Source of the DNA: Roseiarcus sp.
GTDB taxonomy: Bacteria > Pseudomonadota > Alphaproteobacteria > Rhizobiales > Beijerinckiaceae
Reading direction: 5' to 3'
Length of the DNA stretch: 11,915 nt
NCBI GenBank assembly: GCA_030153205.1
Contig: JASLHV010000090.1
Location: 1-11,915, forward strand
Under the pieces are notes generated by a model. The model was not told where the DNA came from and did no database searches. It worked only from the letters and a program-made list of their open reading frames with translations. A program made the position numbers and the translations under genes. Positions 1 through 6,642 of this stretch are shown in pieces (the first letter of the stretch is position 1; each line of letters begins with the position of its first letter).

Positions 1-1919
1 ACGGCTTCGAACAGGGCTCGATAGTTCGCCGCGTCCATCATCAAATCGGCCGGCGCCGCGGCGCGCCATTCCGCGAGCAAGGCGATGAGAGAAGCGCCGT
101 CCGCGCTTACCGTCGTTCTATCGTATCCGTCTTCGTCTTCGCTGAAGGTCGCGAGCGCGCGCGCGTGAGCGTCGATATGGGCGTCGAGCGGCGCCTCGGC
201 GTCGAGCGCGGCGAGTGGCGCCATAGCCTCCAGGCAATCGGTCAGTAAAATCTCGGCCGCGCGCCATTCGTCTTCGTCGAACTTCAAGCGTTGATCGTCC
301 TCGCGCCTCTTGCTTTTGGCCTCTGCAAAGAGACGCGCCGGATCGTCGAGGCCGGTCGGCGGGAGAACGCCACGGAGCGCGCCGAGTTCGAGGGTACGGA
401 TCGCGGCCTCTAGCATCAGGCGTCGGCGCTTGAGGCGCATGAGCGGATTGTTGAGCAGCGCGAGGAGATCGAGCGCTTTGCGCGTCGCGGCCGCGTCGAG
501 AATCAGCCGCGCGAAGACGCCGGCAGGGGTCGCGCTTAATGTCCCCCCGGCGGAATCTTCGACTGCGACGCCCCAGCGCGCGAGTTCGGCTTTGACGCGT
601 CGGGTCAGGCCAAGGTCAGGCGAAATTAGCGCCGCGGTCTTCCCTGGAATCTCGAAGACCTCACGCATGGCGATGGCCAAAGTGAGCGCTTCTTCGGCTT
701 CGTCCGCAGCTTCGATGACGCTTATGCCGGCGAGCGCCTCATTGATTCGCCGCTCGGCGAGCGCGTCTTCGCGGTTCCGCCAAAGCTCCGTCGAATCGGC
801 CGGGCGCAACGCTTCGCTGATCAGGCGCGCGCGGGAATGCAGCGTGGCGGAGACGGCGCCGATCTCGATGACGTCGCCGCGCGTCGCCTCCATCGTTTCG
901 AGCAGGCGCGACAGGCCGGCTTGCGGGTGCGTCGCGATTTGCTGCTTGCCGATCAGCCGCCAGGACTCTTCGTCGAGCGCAAAGTCGAGGTCTGGCAGAA
1001 CGACGGCGCCTTGCGGCGCGCGCGCTACTGCGGCGATCAATTTGGCCGTCGCGCGCCGCGCGCCGGTCGAACCTGCGACGATTACCGGACCGCCGAACCT
1101 TCCTTGGCTGAGGCGTTCGATTTCATGCGCGACGAGCATGGCGCCGCGCGAGGCCTCGTCGATCAATCCGCGTTCGCGCAAATGCTCTGGCCAATGTCTG
1201 GCCGCGATCTTGAGAAAGTCGAGCGTGATGCGCCAATAATCGTCGAACTCGCCAGGCGTCAGCGTCTCCAGGCGCTCCCAGGGAATGTCCTCGATCGTCA
1301 TGTCGTCGATGAGGCCAGCGAGATCGCCGGCGAGCGCGAAAGCCTGGACGGGACCGGCGACGACCAGCGGGGCTTCGGTCGCGTGATAGACCGGCTCGCC
1401 CCCCGCGTTGATCGAGAGGATCGCGCCGCGCAAAGCCTTGCTCCACGCCTGGGCGAGCCGCGCCAGGACCATGCGGCGCTCGAGATCGGAAATCGCTGGC
1501 GGCGCCTCGCCGGCAATGTCAGGCGGTTCGAAGAGCAGACCGTCCTCGGTGGGCTCGAAGGCGCCGAGCGGGGCGATATGCGGCAGTATCAGACTCGCGC
1601 CGCCGCCCGCCTTGCGCAAAGCTTCGCTAAGCGCACGGGCGGCGCGGCGCGTCGGCACATAGATCGTGGCGCTCGCCAGAGCGAGCGGCCCGCCTTCGCC
1701 CGGAAAGCCCGCGACCAGCCGGCCGCCGAGCAAGGCGTCGGCGAAGCTCGCCAGAAAAGGCGCGCCGGCCGGAATCGAGAAGAGTTTTAGGTCGGGCAGA
1801 GGGGCCTCGCTAAAGCGTCGAACGGCCGATTCGTAAGGGGTGTTTTGCGGCGCGAATCGGCGGGTGGCAAGAGCTACGCGCCACCCATGCAGATGAGGAA
1901 AAATTCGCCGGACTCTCAT
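1..1919 (-). CDS. addB: AddB, double-strand break repair helicase-nuclease subunit (5' part, truncated by window edge)
   Basis: AddB pairs with AddA to form the helicase-nuclease that resects double-strand breaks for RecA, the role RecBCD plays in E. coli. I translated the minus strand from ATG 1919: 639 open codons reach the left edge without a stop, so the C-terminal part with the nuclease domain is outside. Visible alphaproteobacterial AddB signatures are IYVPTRRAARAL (residues 86-97), LPHIAPLGA (112-120), ERRMVLARL (147-155), DEASRGAMLVAHEIERL (254-270), GPVIVAGSTGARRATA (277-292) and GAVVLPDLD (304-312). The family normally starts close to the LFSIPAGAPFL stretch (46-56), so about 40 extra N-terminal residues are predicted here. 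No ATG, GTG or TTG codon lies nearer, and ATG 1919 has no clear Shine-Dalgarno sequence. Several antisense open frames across the gene are shadows. Gene identity is secure; the exact start is less so. Confidence 0.93.
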   Translation of the reverse strand, partial: MRVRRIFPHLHGWRVALATRRFAPQNTPYESAVRRFSEAPLPDLKLFSIPAGAPFLASFADALLGGRLVAGFPGEGGPLALASATIYVPTRRAARALSEALRKAGGGASLILPHIAPLGAFEPTEDGLLFEPPDIAGEAPPAISDLERRMVLARLAQAWSKALRGAILSINAGGEPVYHATEAPLVVAGPVQAFALAGDLAGLIDDMTIEDIPWERLETLTPGEFDDYWRITLDFLKIAARHWPEHLRERGLIDEASRGAMLVAHEIERLSQGRFGGPVIVAGSTGARRATAKLIAAVARAPQGAVVLPDLDFALDEESWRLIGKQQIATHPQAGLSRLLETMEATRGDVIEIGAVSATLHSRARLISEALRPADSTELWRNREDALAERRINEALAGISVIEAADEAEEALTLAIAMREVFEIPGKTAALISPDLGLTRRVKAELARWGVAVEDSAGGTLSATPAGVFARLILDAAATRKALDLLALLNNPLMRLKRRRLMLEAAIRTLELGALRGVLPPTGLDDPARLFAEAKSKRREDDQRLKFDEDEWRAAEILLTDCLEAMAPLAALDAEAPLDAHIDAHARALATFSEDEDGYDRTTVSADGASLIALLAEWRAAAPADLMMDAANYRALFEA

Positions 1920-1924
1920 GGGTT

Positions 1925-1944
1925 TTGAACTAACGCTGGTTCAA
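1925..1944. promoter_or_regulatory. Palindrome TTGAAC-N8-GTTCAA in the addB/mtgA divergent region
   Basis: The 72 bp between the addB and mtgA start codons contain a perfect 6-bp inverted repeat with an 8-bp spacer. It begins only 5 bp upstream of the addB ATG. The position suits an operator controlling addB, mtgA or both. It contains GAAC and GTTC words like LexA half-sites, but the alphaproteobacterial LexA box is a direct repeat (GTTC-N7-GTTC) and this is inverted with N8, so LexA is not supported. I could not place convincing -35/-10 elements for either gene. The function is inferred. Confidence 0.35.
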
Positions 1945-1991
1945 CGTAACGTCCCCTTGCCTGACACGGCGGCTTAGCAAACACTGCGCGT

Positions 1992-2678
1992 ATGGCTTCG
2001 CCGCGATCTTCCTTGGGCGCTTTGGCGCGCGGCGTCGTCTATGTGGCGCTGGCGTTCTTCTGCATTTTTATCGCGCTGGTTGCCGTCTATAGTTTCGCGC
2101 CGCCGGTTTCGACGCTCATGGTCGGACGTGTCGTCATCGGCAAAAGCTATCAGCGCGTCTACACTCCCCTAAAAGACATTGCGCCGGTCGTCGCCGCCTC
2201 GGTGATCGCCTCCGAGGATGGCGGCTTCTGCCGGAACGCCGGCGTCGATTGGGGCGCGCTTCACGAAGTGTTGCGCAAGGCCGGCAAGAACGGCCCGAAG
2301 CGCGGCGCCTCCACCATCACGATGCAAACGGCGAAGAATCTTTTCCTCTGGCCGGGCCGCTCGGACATACGCAAGGGAATCGAGATTGGCATGGCGCTCG
2401 TGCTCGGCCAGGCCTGGTCGAAATCGCGGACACTGGAAATCTATCTCAACATCGCCGAATGGGGCGACGGCATCTACGGCGTCGAAGCCGCCGCCCAACG
2501 TTACTTTCACAAAAAGGCAAGAGAGCTCACCGCGAATGAAGCGGCGCTGCTTGTGACCTCGCTGCCGAATCCGATCAAACGCGATCCCGCCCATCCCGTC
2601 GGCTTCCAGCGCCGACTCGCCGCCGCCGTCGCCGAGCGCGCGCGGGACGAGGATTTGACGAGTTGCTTGGGGCGGTAG
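1992..2678 (+). CDS. mtgA: Monofunctional biosynthetic peptidoglycan transglycosylase (GT51)
   Basis: MtgA polymerises lipid II into glycan strands at the outer face of the inner membrane. The 228-residue length is normal for the family. One hydrophobic membrane anchor lies at about residues 14-35, followed by a periplasmic GT51 domain. Motif 1 is SEDGGFCRNAGVDW (74-87) with catalytic Glu75. Motif 2 is GASTITMQTAKNLFLW (105-120), motif 3 RKGIE (127-131), and motif 4 KSRTLEIYLNIAEWG (144-158). Pattern YGVEAAAQRYF (162-172) and the TSLPNP stretch (189-194) also fit. There is no transpeptidase domain, so it is not a class A PBP. One oddity is Asn82 where most MtgA proteins have His (EDxxFxxHxG). 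The gene is divergent from addB and convergent with the aminopeptidase, so it appears monocistronic. The ribosome site is weak. Confidence 0.95.
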   Translation: MASPRSSLGALARGVVYVALAFFCIFIALVAVYSFAPPVSTLMVGRVVIGKSYQRVYTPLKDIAPVVAASVIASEDGGFCRNAGVDWGALHEVLRKAGKNGPKRGASTITMQTAKNLFLWPGRSDIRKGIEIGMALVLGQAWSKSRTLEIYLNIAEWGDGIYGVEAAAQRYFHKKARELTANEAALLVTSLPNPIKRDPAHPVGFQRRLAAAVAERARDEDLTSCLGR

Positions 2679-2693
2679 GCAACGAGTTAGCGC

Positions 2694-2773
2694 GTCATCG
2701 CGAGCAAAGCAATCCTTTCCCAGGCGGCGCCCTATGAATGGATTGTTTCGTCGCTTTCGCTCTTCGCAATGAC
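2694..2773. repeat. Imperfect palindromic intergenic repeat (REP/MITE-like)
   Basis: Between the convergent ends of mtgA and the aminopeptidase gene lies a fold-back sequence. The left arm begins GTCATCGCGAGC and ends AAAGCAATCC. The right arm begins GGATTGTTTCGTCGC and ends CTTCGCAATGAC, which is close to the reverse complement of the left arm except that the left arm lacks about 12 bases. The GTCATTGCGAG...GCAATCC / GGATTG...CGCAATGAC design is one I recognise from dispersed palindromes common in alphaproteobacterial intergenic DNA. As a hairpin between two converging genes it could also slow transcription from both sides. Copy number elsewhere cannot be seen here. Confidence 0.7.
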
Positions 2774-2780
2774 TCGAAGG

Positions 2781-4037
2781 CTACGCCCATTCGCCTTTGC
2801 GGAACACCGGCGTACGACGTCCGTCTGCATGGACGCCGTCAATGTCGATCTTGTCCGAGCCAATCATCCAATCGATATGGATGAGGCTCTTGTTGCCGCC
2901 GCGGGCCGCAATCTCGTCGGCGCTGAGCTTGGCGCCGTCGATGAAACATTTGGAATAGCATTGGCCGAGCGCGATATGGCAGGCGGCATTTTCATCGAAG
3001 AGCGTGTTGAAGAAAAGCAAACCGCTTTGCGAGATCGGCGAGGAATGCGGCACGAGGGCGACTTCGCCGAGGCGGCGCGCGCCATCGTCGGTGTCGAGCA
3101 CTTTGTGCAGGACTTCTTCGCCGCGCGCGGCCTTGGCTTCTACGATCCGTCCTTCGCTGAACTTCACTTGGATATTGTCGATCAGCGTGCCCTGGTAGGA
3201 AAGCGGCTTGGTGCTGGCGACATGGCCTTCGACGCGCCTTGCGTGCGGAGTCGTGAAGACCTCTTCGGTCGGAATGTTCGGATTGCAGGTGATTCCGTTT
3301 TTGGCGGTCGAGGCGCCGCCCTGCCATTCATGGCTATCGGCGAGGCCGATCGTGAGATCCGTGCCCGGCCCGGAATAATGCAAAGCCTGGAATTTTTGGC
3401 CGTTGAGCCATTGGGTGCGATTGCGCAAGGCCGCATTATGCGCGGCCCAGGCGGCGACGGGATCGTCGTCGGCGACGCGCGAGGCCGAAAAAATCGCGTC
3501 GGCGAGTTTCGCCACCGCGACATGCTCGTCATCCCCGGGAAAGACGCGCTTCGCCCAGGAGGCGGTCGGATAGGCGACGATGTTCCAATTGATGTCGAAA
3601 CCCGCGATCTTCTCCAAGGCCGGCTGGTACGCCAGGGAATTGGCCTTGTTGGCGCGCGCGACATTGGCCGGATTCTCTTGCGAGAGCAGCATCGGATCAT
3701 CGCCGACAATCGCGAGCCGCGCCGTATTGGCGGCGAAGGCTTTGGCGACGCCGTCGTAAAGCCAGCTCGCGGCGCGGTCGAAACTCTCGTCGCGCGCAAA
3801 GCGAAACCGCGACAGCGTGATTTCCTCGTCGGACAGAATCGGCGTCACGAGACCCGCGCCAGCCCTATAGGCGTGTTCCGCGATCCGGCGCGCCAAAGGC
3901 AGCGCCGATACCGGCGAGGTGAGGAAAAGATCTTGCCCAGCCTTGAGCTGAAGGCCGACTTTGACGGCCGCTTCGGCCAAGCGATCGAGTTTTACGGGGT
4001 CGATGGCGGCGACGACATTGCGTTGATGCGTGGTCAT
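2781..4037 (-). CDS. M29-family (AmpS/aminopeptidase T-like) metalloaminopeptidase
   Basis: This is a cytosolic two-metal leucyl-type aminopeptidase that removes N-terminal residues from peptides; the physiological substrate is unknown. The 418-residue protein has the full family length of about 410. The N-terminal domain includes KLDRLAEAAVKVGLQLKAGQ (16-35). The C-terminal catalytic part carries candidate metal ligands and catalytic residues in the expected order: NIPTEEVFTTP (Glu258/Glu259), RLGEVALVPHSSPIS (Glu325, His331), ENAACHIALGQCY (His354, Tyr361) and IHIDWMIG (His387, Asp389). It has no signal peptide. Translation starts at ATG 4037 with AAGG about 8 bases upstream. It is preceded by the terminator of the murU-like gene and faces mtgA, so it is probably transcribed alone. 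A long antisense frame (2769-4214) is a GC-driven shadow. Confidence 0.93.
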   Translation of the reverse strand: MTTHQRNVVAAIDPVKLDRLAEAAVKVGLQLKAGQDLFLTSPVSALPLARRIAEHAYRAGAGLVTPILSDEEITLSRFRFARDESFDRAASWLYDGVAKAFAANTARLAIVGDDPMLLSQENPANVARANKANSLAYQPALEKIAGFDINWNIVAYPTASWAKRVFPGDDEHVAVAKLADAIFSASRVADDDPVAAWAAHNAALRNRTQWLNGQKFQALHYSGPGTDLTIGLADSHEWQGGASTAKNGITCNPNIPTEEVFTTPHARRVEGHVASTKPLSYQGTLIDNIQVKFSEGRIVEAKAARGEEVLHKVLDTDDGARRLGEVALVPHSSPISQSGLLFFNTLFDENAACHIALGQCYSKCFIDGAKLSADEIAARGGNKSLIHIDWMIGSDKIDIDGVHADGRRTPVFRKGEWA

Positions 4038-4131
4038 GAAATTTGCCTTGAGGTTTTTATCTTCGCTTTTGTTTCTCGGGCCAGCGGCGCGCGGCGGCCT
4101 GGCGTAAACTTAAGCCGTCAATCTCATTTCC

Positions 4132-4161
4132 AAAGAACGGCTGCTTCAAGGCCGTTCCTTT
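4132..4161 (-). terminator. Hairpin terminator after the murU-like gene
   Basis: Read on the minus strand, AAAGGAACGGC and GCCGTTCTTT form a 10-bp stem with one G-T wobble around the 9-base loop CTTGAAGCA, with a short T run at the end. The hairpin overlaps the murU stop codon (TAA, 4160-4162). It marks the end of the divL-tsaE-murU transcription unit and separates it from the aminopeptidase gene. The T run is short, so termination may be partial. Confidence 0.65.
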
Positions 4162-4882
4162 ACAAGGTCGACCGATCAATCGCGCGCTCCGCCTCGTTGA
4201 TTGCGTCAGGATAGCCGACATGCAACCAGACGCCGTCGAGGCGCACGCCATAGAGGCGGTTCTTGGCGGCGGCTTCAAAGAAAATCGGCGCCAGCCGGAA
4301 GATGTCTCTCGTATCCTTCTTGAAGAACTCCGGTTTGATGATGCCAACGCCGGTATAGACATAGGGCGCGACTTCCCGCTCCTGACGGCGCACCAGCCAG
4401 CCGTCAGCATGCATCGAGAAATCGCCAGGCCAGTCGACGCCGGCCGCGCTGACCGTCGCAGCGACAAGAAGCGCGACGTCCATTTGGTCGGGGTCCCAGG
4501 CCGCGGCGAGCCGCCGGAGATTGGAGCGCGGCCCCTCGAGCCAAAATGCGTCGGTATTGCAGAGGAAAAAGGGCTCGTCGCCGATCAGTGAAAGCGCCTT
4601 TTTGATCCCGCCGCCTTGATCGAGGAGCTTGTCGCGCTCGTCGGAAATGATGATCCGCGGCCGCTCACGCGCGGCGAGATGGGCTTCGATCTGATCGGCG
4701 AGATAATGCACATTGACGATGGCGCGTTCGACGCCGGCGTCGGCAAAGCGGTCGAGGCAATGGTCGAGCAGCGTCTTGCCGGCGATCTTGACCAGGGGTT
4801 TCGGCAAAGTCTCCGTGATCGGGCGCATGCGCAGCCCGAGCCCCGCGGCGAAGACCATTGCGGTTTTGGGCAGAAATGTCAT
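4160..4882 (-). CDS. murU: MurU-like N-acetylmuramate-1-phosphate uridylyltransferase (nucleotidyltransferase family)
   Basis: The predicted reaction is UTP + MurNAc-alpha-1-phosphate to UDP-MurNAc + PPi, the second step of the AmgK/MurU wall-recycling route that bypasses de novo UDP-MurNAc synthesis and hence the fosfomycin target MurA. The 240-residue protein has a Rossmann-type nucleotidyltransferase fold: AAGLGLRMRPIT (12-23), LPKPLV (26-31), LDQGGGIKKAL (87-97, matching the GGGI loop of MurU), CNTDAFW (108-114, Asp111 a likely Mg ligand) and LDGVWLHVGYPDAI (215-228). I chose ATG 4882, seven residues before the nucleotide-binding loop. The frame stays open to a TTG at 4951, but that start would add a Pro-rich stretch overlapping a repeat. 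The gene follows the tsaE-amgK fusion, which supplies the preceding kinase. Substrate is inferred from family and neighbour; other sugar-1-phosphate specificity is possible. Confidence 0.88.
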   Translation of the reverse strand: MTFLPKTAMVFAAGLGLRMRPITETLPKPLVKIAGKTLLDHCLDRFADAGVERAIVNVHYLADQIEAHLAARERPRIIISDERDKLLDQGGGIKKALSLIGDEPFFLCNTDAFWLEGPRSNLRRLAAAWDPDQMDVALLVAATVSAAGVDWPGDFSMHADGWLVRRQEREVAPYVYTGVGIIKPEFFKKDTRDIFRLAPIFFEAAAKNRLYGVRLDGVWLHVGYPDAINEAERAIDRSTL

Positions 4883-4905
4883 AGCGCGGCGGAGCCAATC
4901 CCATA

Positions 4906-5035
4906 CCTTCCCTCGTTCCGAGGGGGGCGGGGGCCATAATGCAGCGCCCAAGGCCGGCGCGTGACAGGGCCGGAACGGGCGAGCCGCGGCGCTTGGGGCC
5001 CCCTCATCTGCGAAGCGGGGGAGGGTACGGGAAGG
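4906..5035. repeat. GC-rich imperfect inverted repeat between the tsaE-amgK and murU genes
   Basis: The 209-bp gap within the minus-strand operon is unusually long and rich in G and C runs. Its ends are inverted copies: CCTTCCC (4906-4912) pairs with GGGAAGG (5029-5035), the G-run blocks near 4921-4935 match the C-run block near 4999-5005, and GCGCCCAAG (4943-4951) is nearly mirrored by CGCTTGGGG (4990-4998). The right half, CCCCCTC followed by GCGAAGCGGGGGAGGG, resembles dispersed intergenic palindromes known in many proteobacterial genomes. It may act as an mRNA hairpin that separates expression of the two genes. No ORF or promoter in it is convincing. Confidence 0.5.
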
Positions 5036-5091
5036 GGCATGCGGCGGGCGCGACTGATCAACGAATTCTGCTTGGAATTAGAGTAGGATCA

Positions 5092-6639
5092 TCAAGCCGA
5101 GGCGCCGAGCGCCTGCGGCAGATGCGTCTGATGCCACACTTTAATCGCCGACAACAGCGGGTGCGCGAGGCTCTTGGCCAGCGCGCGTTCAATTCTCGGC
5201 AGATGCGCGAGATATTGCGGCTTTCCGTCGCGCCGATCGAGCCGTGCGAAGATGCCGAGGATTTTCGTCGCCCTTTGCGCGCCCATGATCGCGTAAGACG
5301 CGGCGAAGGCGGCGACGTCGAAGCGCTTGTCGTCCTGCAGGCGGCGGCGGGTATATTGCGCCATCAATTGTAATTCGAGCGCCTCCCGGACATCGATACG
5401 CGCGTCCTGCAGCAAAGCGGCAAGGTCGTAAGCCGGCGGGCCGAGCACGCAATCTTGAAAGTCGATCAAGCCGATCCGGCCGAGCCCTTCGCGATCGGCC
5501 AGCCACAGGAGATTGGGCGAATGATAATCGCGCAAAGTCCACGTCGTCGGCGCAGCGAGGATCGGCGCCAGGGCGTCCCGCCACAAAGAGAGAAACTGCG
5601 CCCGCGCGCCTGAGGCCGGCGTGACCTTGGCGACATAGGGCGCGTACCAATCGAGCGCGAGTTCGACCTCGACCAGCATCGCCTCGACGTCGTAAGGGCG
5701 GATGACATAGGTCTCGTCGTCGACGGGCAGTTCCGAAGGCAGAGCGCGGCGATGCAATTCTGCCAGGAGATCGACCGCGACGGCGTAGCGTTCGGCGATC
5801 GGGCCGCGGGGACCGGCGATGAATTGGTCGCCTAGATCCTCCAGGACGGCGAGACCGTCGGCGATATTATGGGCAAGGATCCGCGGCGTCGAAAATCCCT
5901 CGCGGAGCAAACCGTCATCCATTGCGATAAAGGCGCGAATGTCGTCGGAGAGCTTGGCGATGGCCGCGTAGGGCTTGCCGTAACGAACGATAGGGCCGTC
6001 GGGGCGCGGCGGCGAGATCATCAGAATCGCGGTTTCGCCGGAAGGCGCGACGAGCTTCTCATAGGCGCGGATCGAGGCGTCGCCCTGCATGAAGATGCGT
6101 TTGGCGTCGCTCCATCCCGCCTCGGCCAGGATCGAAGCAATGCCGCGCGCGCGGGCGACGCGAGGGCCAAAAGCGCCATGGCCTTGAATGATTGCGACGC
6201 GCGCCTCCGGCCCGTCGGGCGAAGGCGCAAGGGCGATCTCGAGCCGGTCGCGGTTCAACGCCTCTTCAGCGCGCTGCGGCCATTCGACGATGACGAGCGC
6301 GCCGTCGTTCGCATCCTCCCAGCCGAGATTGATCAACTCGCCGGGATGTTTGATCCGATAGAAATCGGCGTGGACGATCGGATAGCCGGGACCATCATAG
6401 GTCTGCATAAGGGTGAAGGTCGGGCTCGGCGCTTCGAGCGCGGGATCGCCGGTCAGCGTCCTGATCAGGGCCCGGGCGAAAGTCGTCTTGCCGAGGCCGA
6501 GATTGCCGGAAAGGGCGACGAGATCGCCCGGCTGCAACCATTCCGCGACGCGTCGCGCCAGAGCGGTCGTCGCCGGCTCGTCAGGCAAGTCGATTCGCCA
6601 AGTCGAATCGACCGGCGCAGAACGCGAGGGCTGCGGCAT
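5092..6639 (-). CDS. tsaE-amgK: Fusion: TsaE (t6A ATPase) + AmgK-type anomeric sugar kinase
   Basis: One 515-residue protein joins two enzymes. Residues 1 to about 150 are TsaE, the ATPase that helps TsaB/TsaD make threonylcarbamoyl-A37 in tRNAs reading ANN codons. They show the Walker A SGNLGLGKTTFARALIR (44-60), SPTFTLMQTYD (72-82), HADFYRI (90-96) and IVEWPQRAEEAL (117-128). Residues about 165-505 are an aminoglycoside-phosphotransferase-fold kinase with GDASIRAYEKL (186-196), catalytic LRDYHSPNLLW (369-379; Asp371, Asn376) and metal-binding IDFQDCVLGPPAYDL (392-406; Asp393), matching AmgK, which phosphorylates MurNAc/GlcNAc at C1. The fusion is known in Rhizobiales. ATG 6639 lies 3 bp after the divL stop, implying co-transcription. 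The murU-like gene downstream supports the AmgK assignment. TsaE is certain; the kinase's substrate is inferred. Confidence 0.93.
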   Translation of the reverse strand: MPQPSRSAPVDSTWRIDLPDEPATTALARRVAEWLQPGDLVALSGNLGLGKTTFARALIRTLTGDPALEAPSPTFTLMQTYDGPGYPIVHADFYRIKHPGELINLGWEDANDGALVIVEWPQRAEEALNRDRLEIALAPSPDGPEARVAIIQGHGAFGPRVARARGIASILAEAGWSDAKRIFMQGDASIRAYEKLVAPSGETAILMISPPRPDGPIVRYGKPYAAIAKLSDDIRAFIAMDDGLLREGFSTPRILAHNIADGLAVLEDLGDQFIAGPRGPIAERYAVAVDLLAELHRRALPSELPVDDETYVIRPYDVEAMLVEVELALDWYAPYVAKVTPASGARAQFLSLWRDALAPILAAPTTWTLRDYHSPNLLWLADREGLGRIGLIDFQDCVLGPPAYDLAALLQDARIDVREALELQLMAQYTRRRLQDDKRFDVAAFAASYAIMGAQRATKILGIFARLDRRDGKPQYLAHLPRIERALAKSLAHPLLSAIKVWHQTHLPQALGASA

Positions 6640-6642
6640 GCG

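Noticed and set aside
310..1790. Two long plus-strand open frames (310-1239 and 837-1790) over addB
   Set aside because: Their products are Arg/Ala/Ser-rich without domains, while the minus strand encodes continuous AddB sequence.
1920..1991. LexA box upstream of addB
   Set aside because: No GTTC-N7-GTTC direct repeat is present on either strand; the palindrome there is GAAC-N8-GTTC.
2769..4214. A 481-codon plus-strand open frame antisense to the aminopeptidase gene
   Set aside because: It mirrors the M29 gene, whose metal-ligand motifs are intact on the other strand. The antisense product has no recognisable motif and such frames are common in GC-rich DNA.
4883..4951. Extended TTG start (4951) for the murU-like gene
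   Set aside because: It would add a Pro-rich, repeat-derived stretch before the standard N-terminus; ATG 4882 gives a normal family start.
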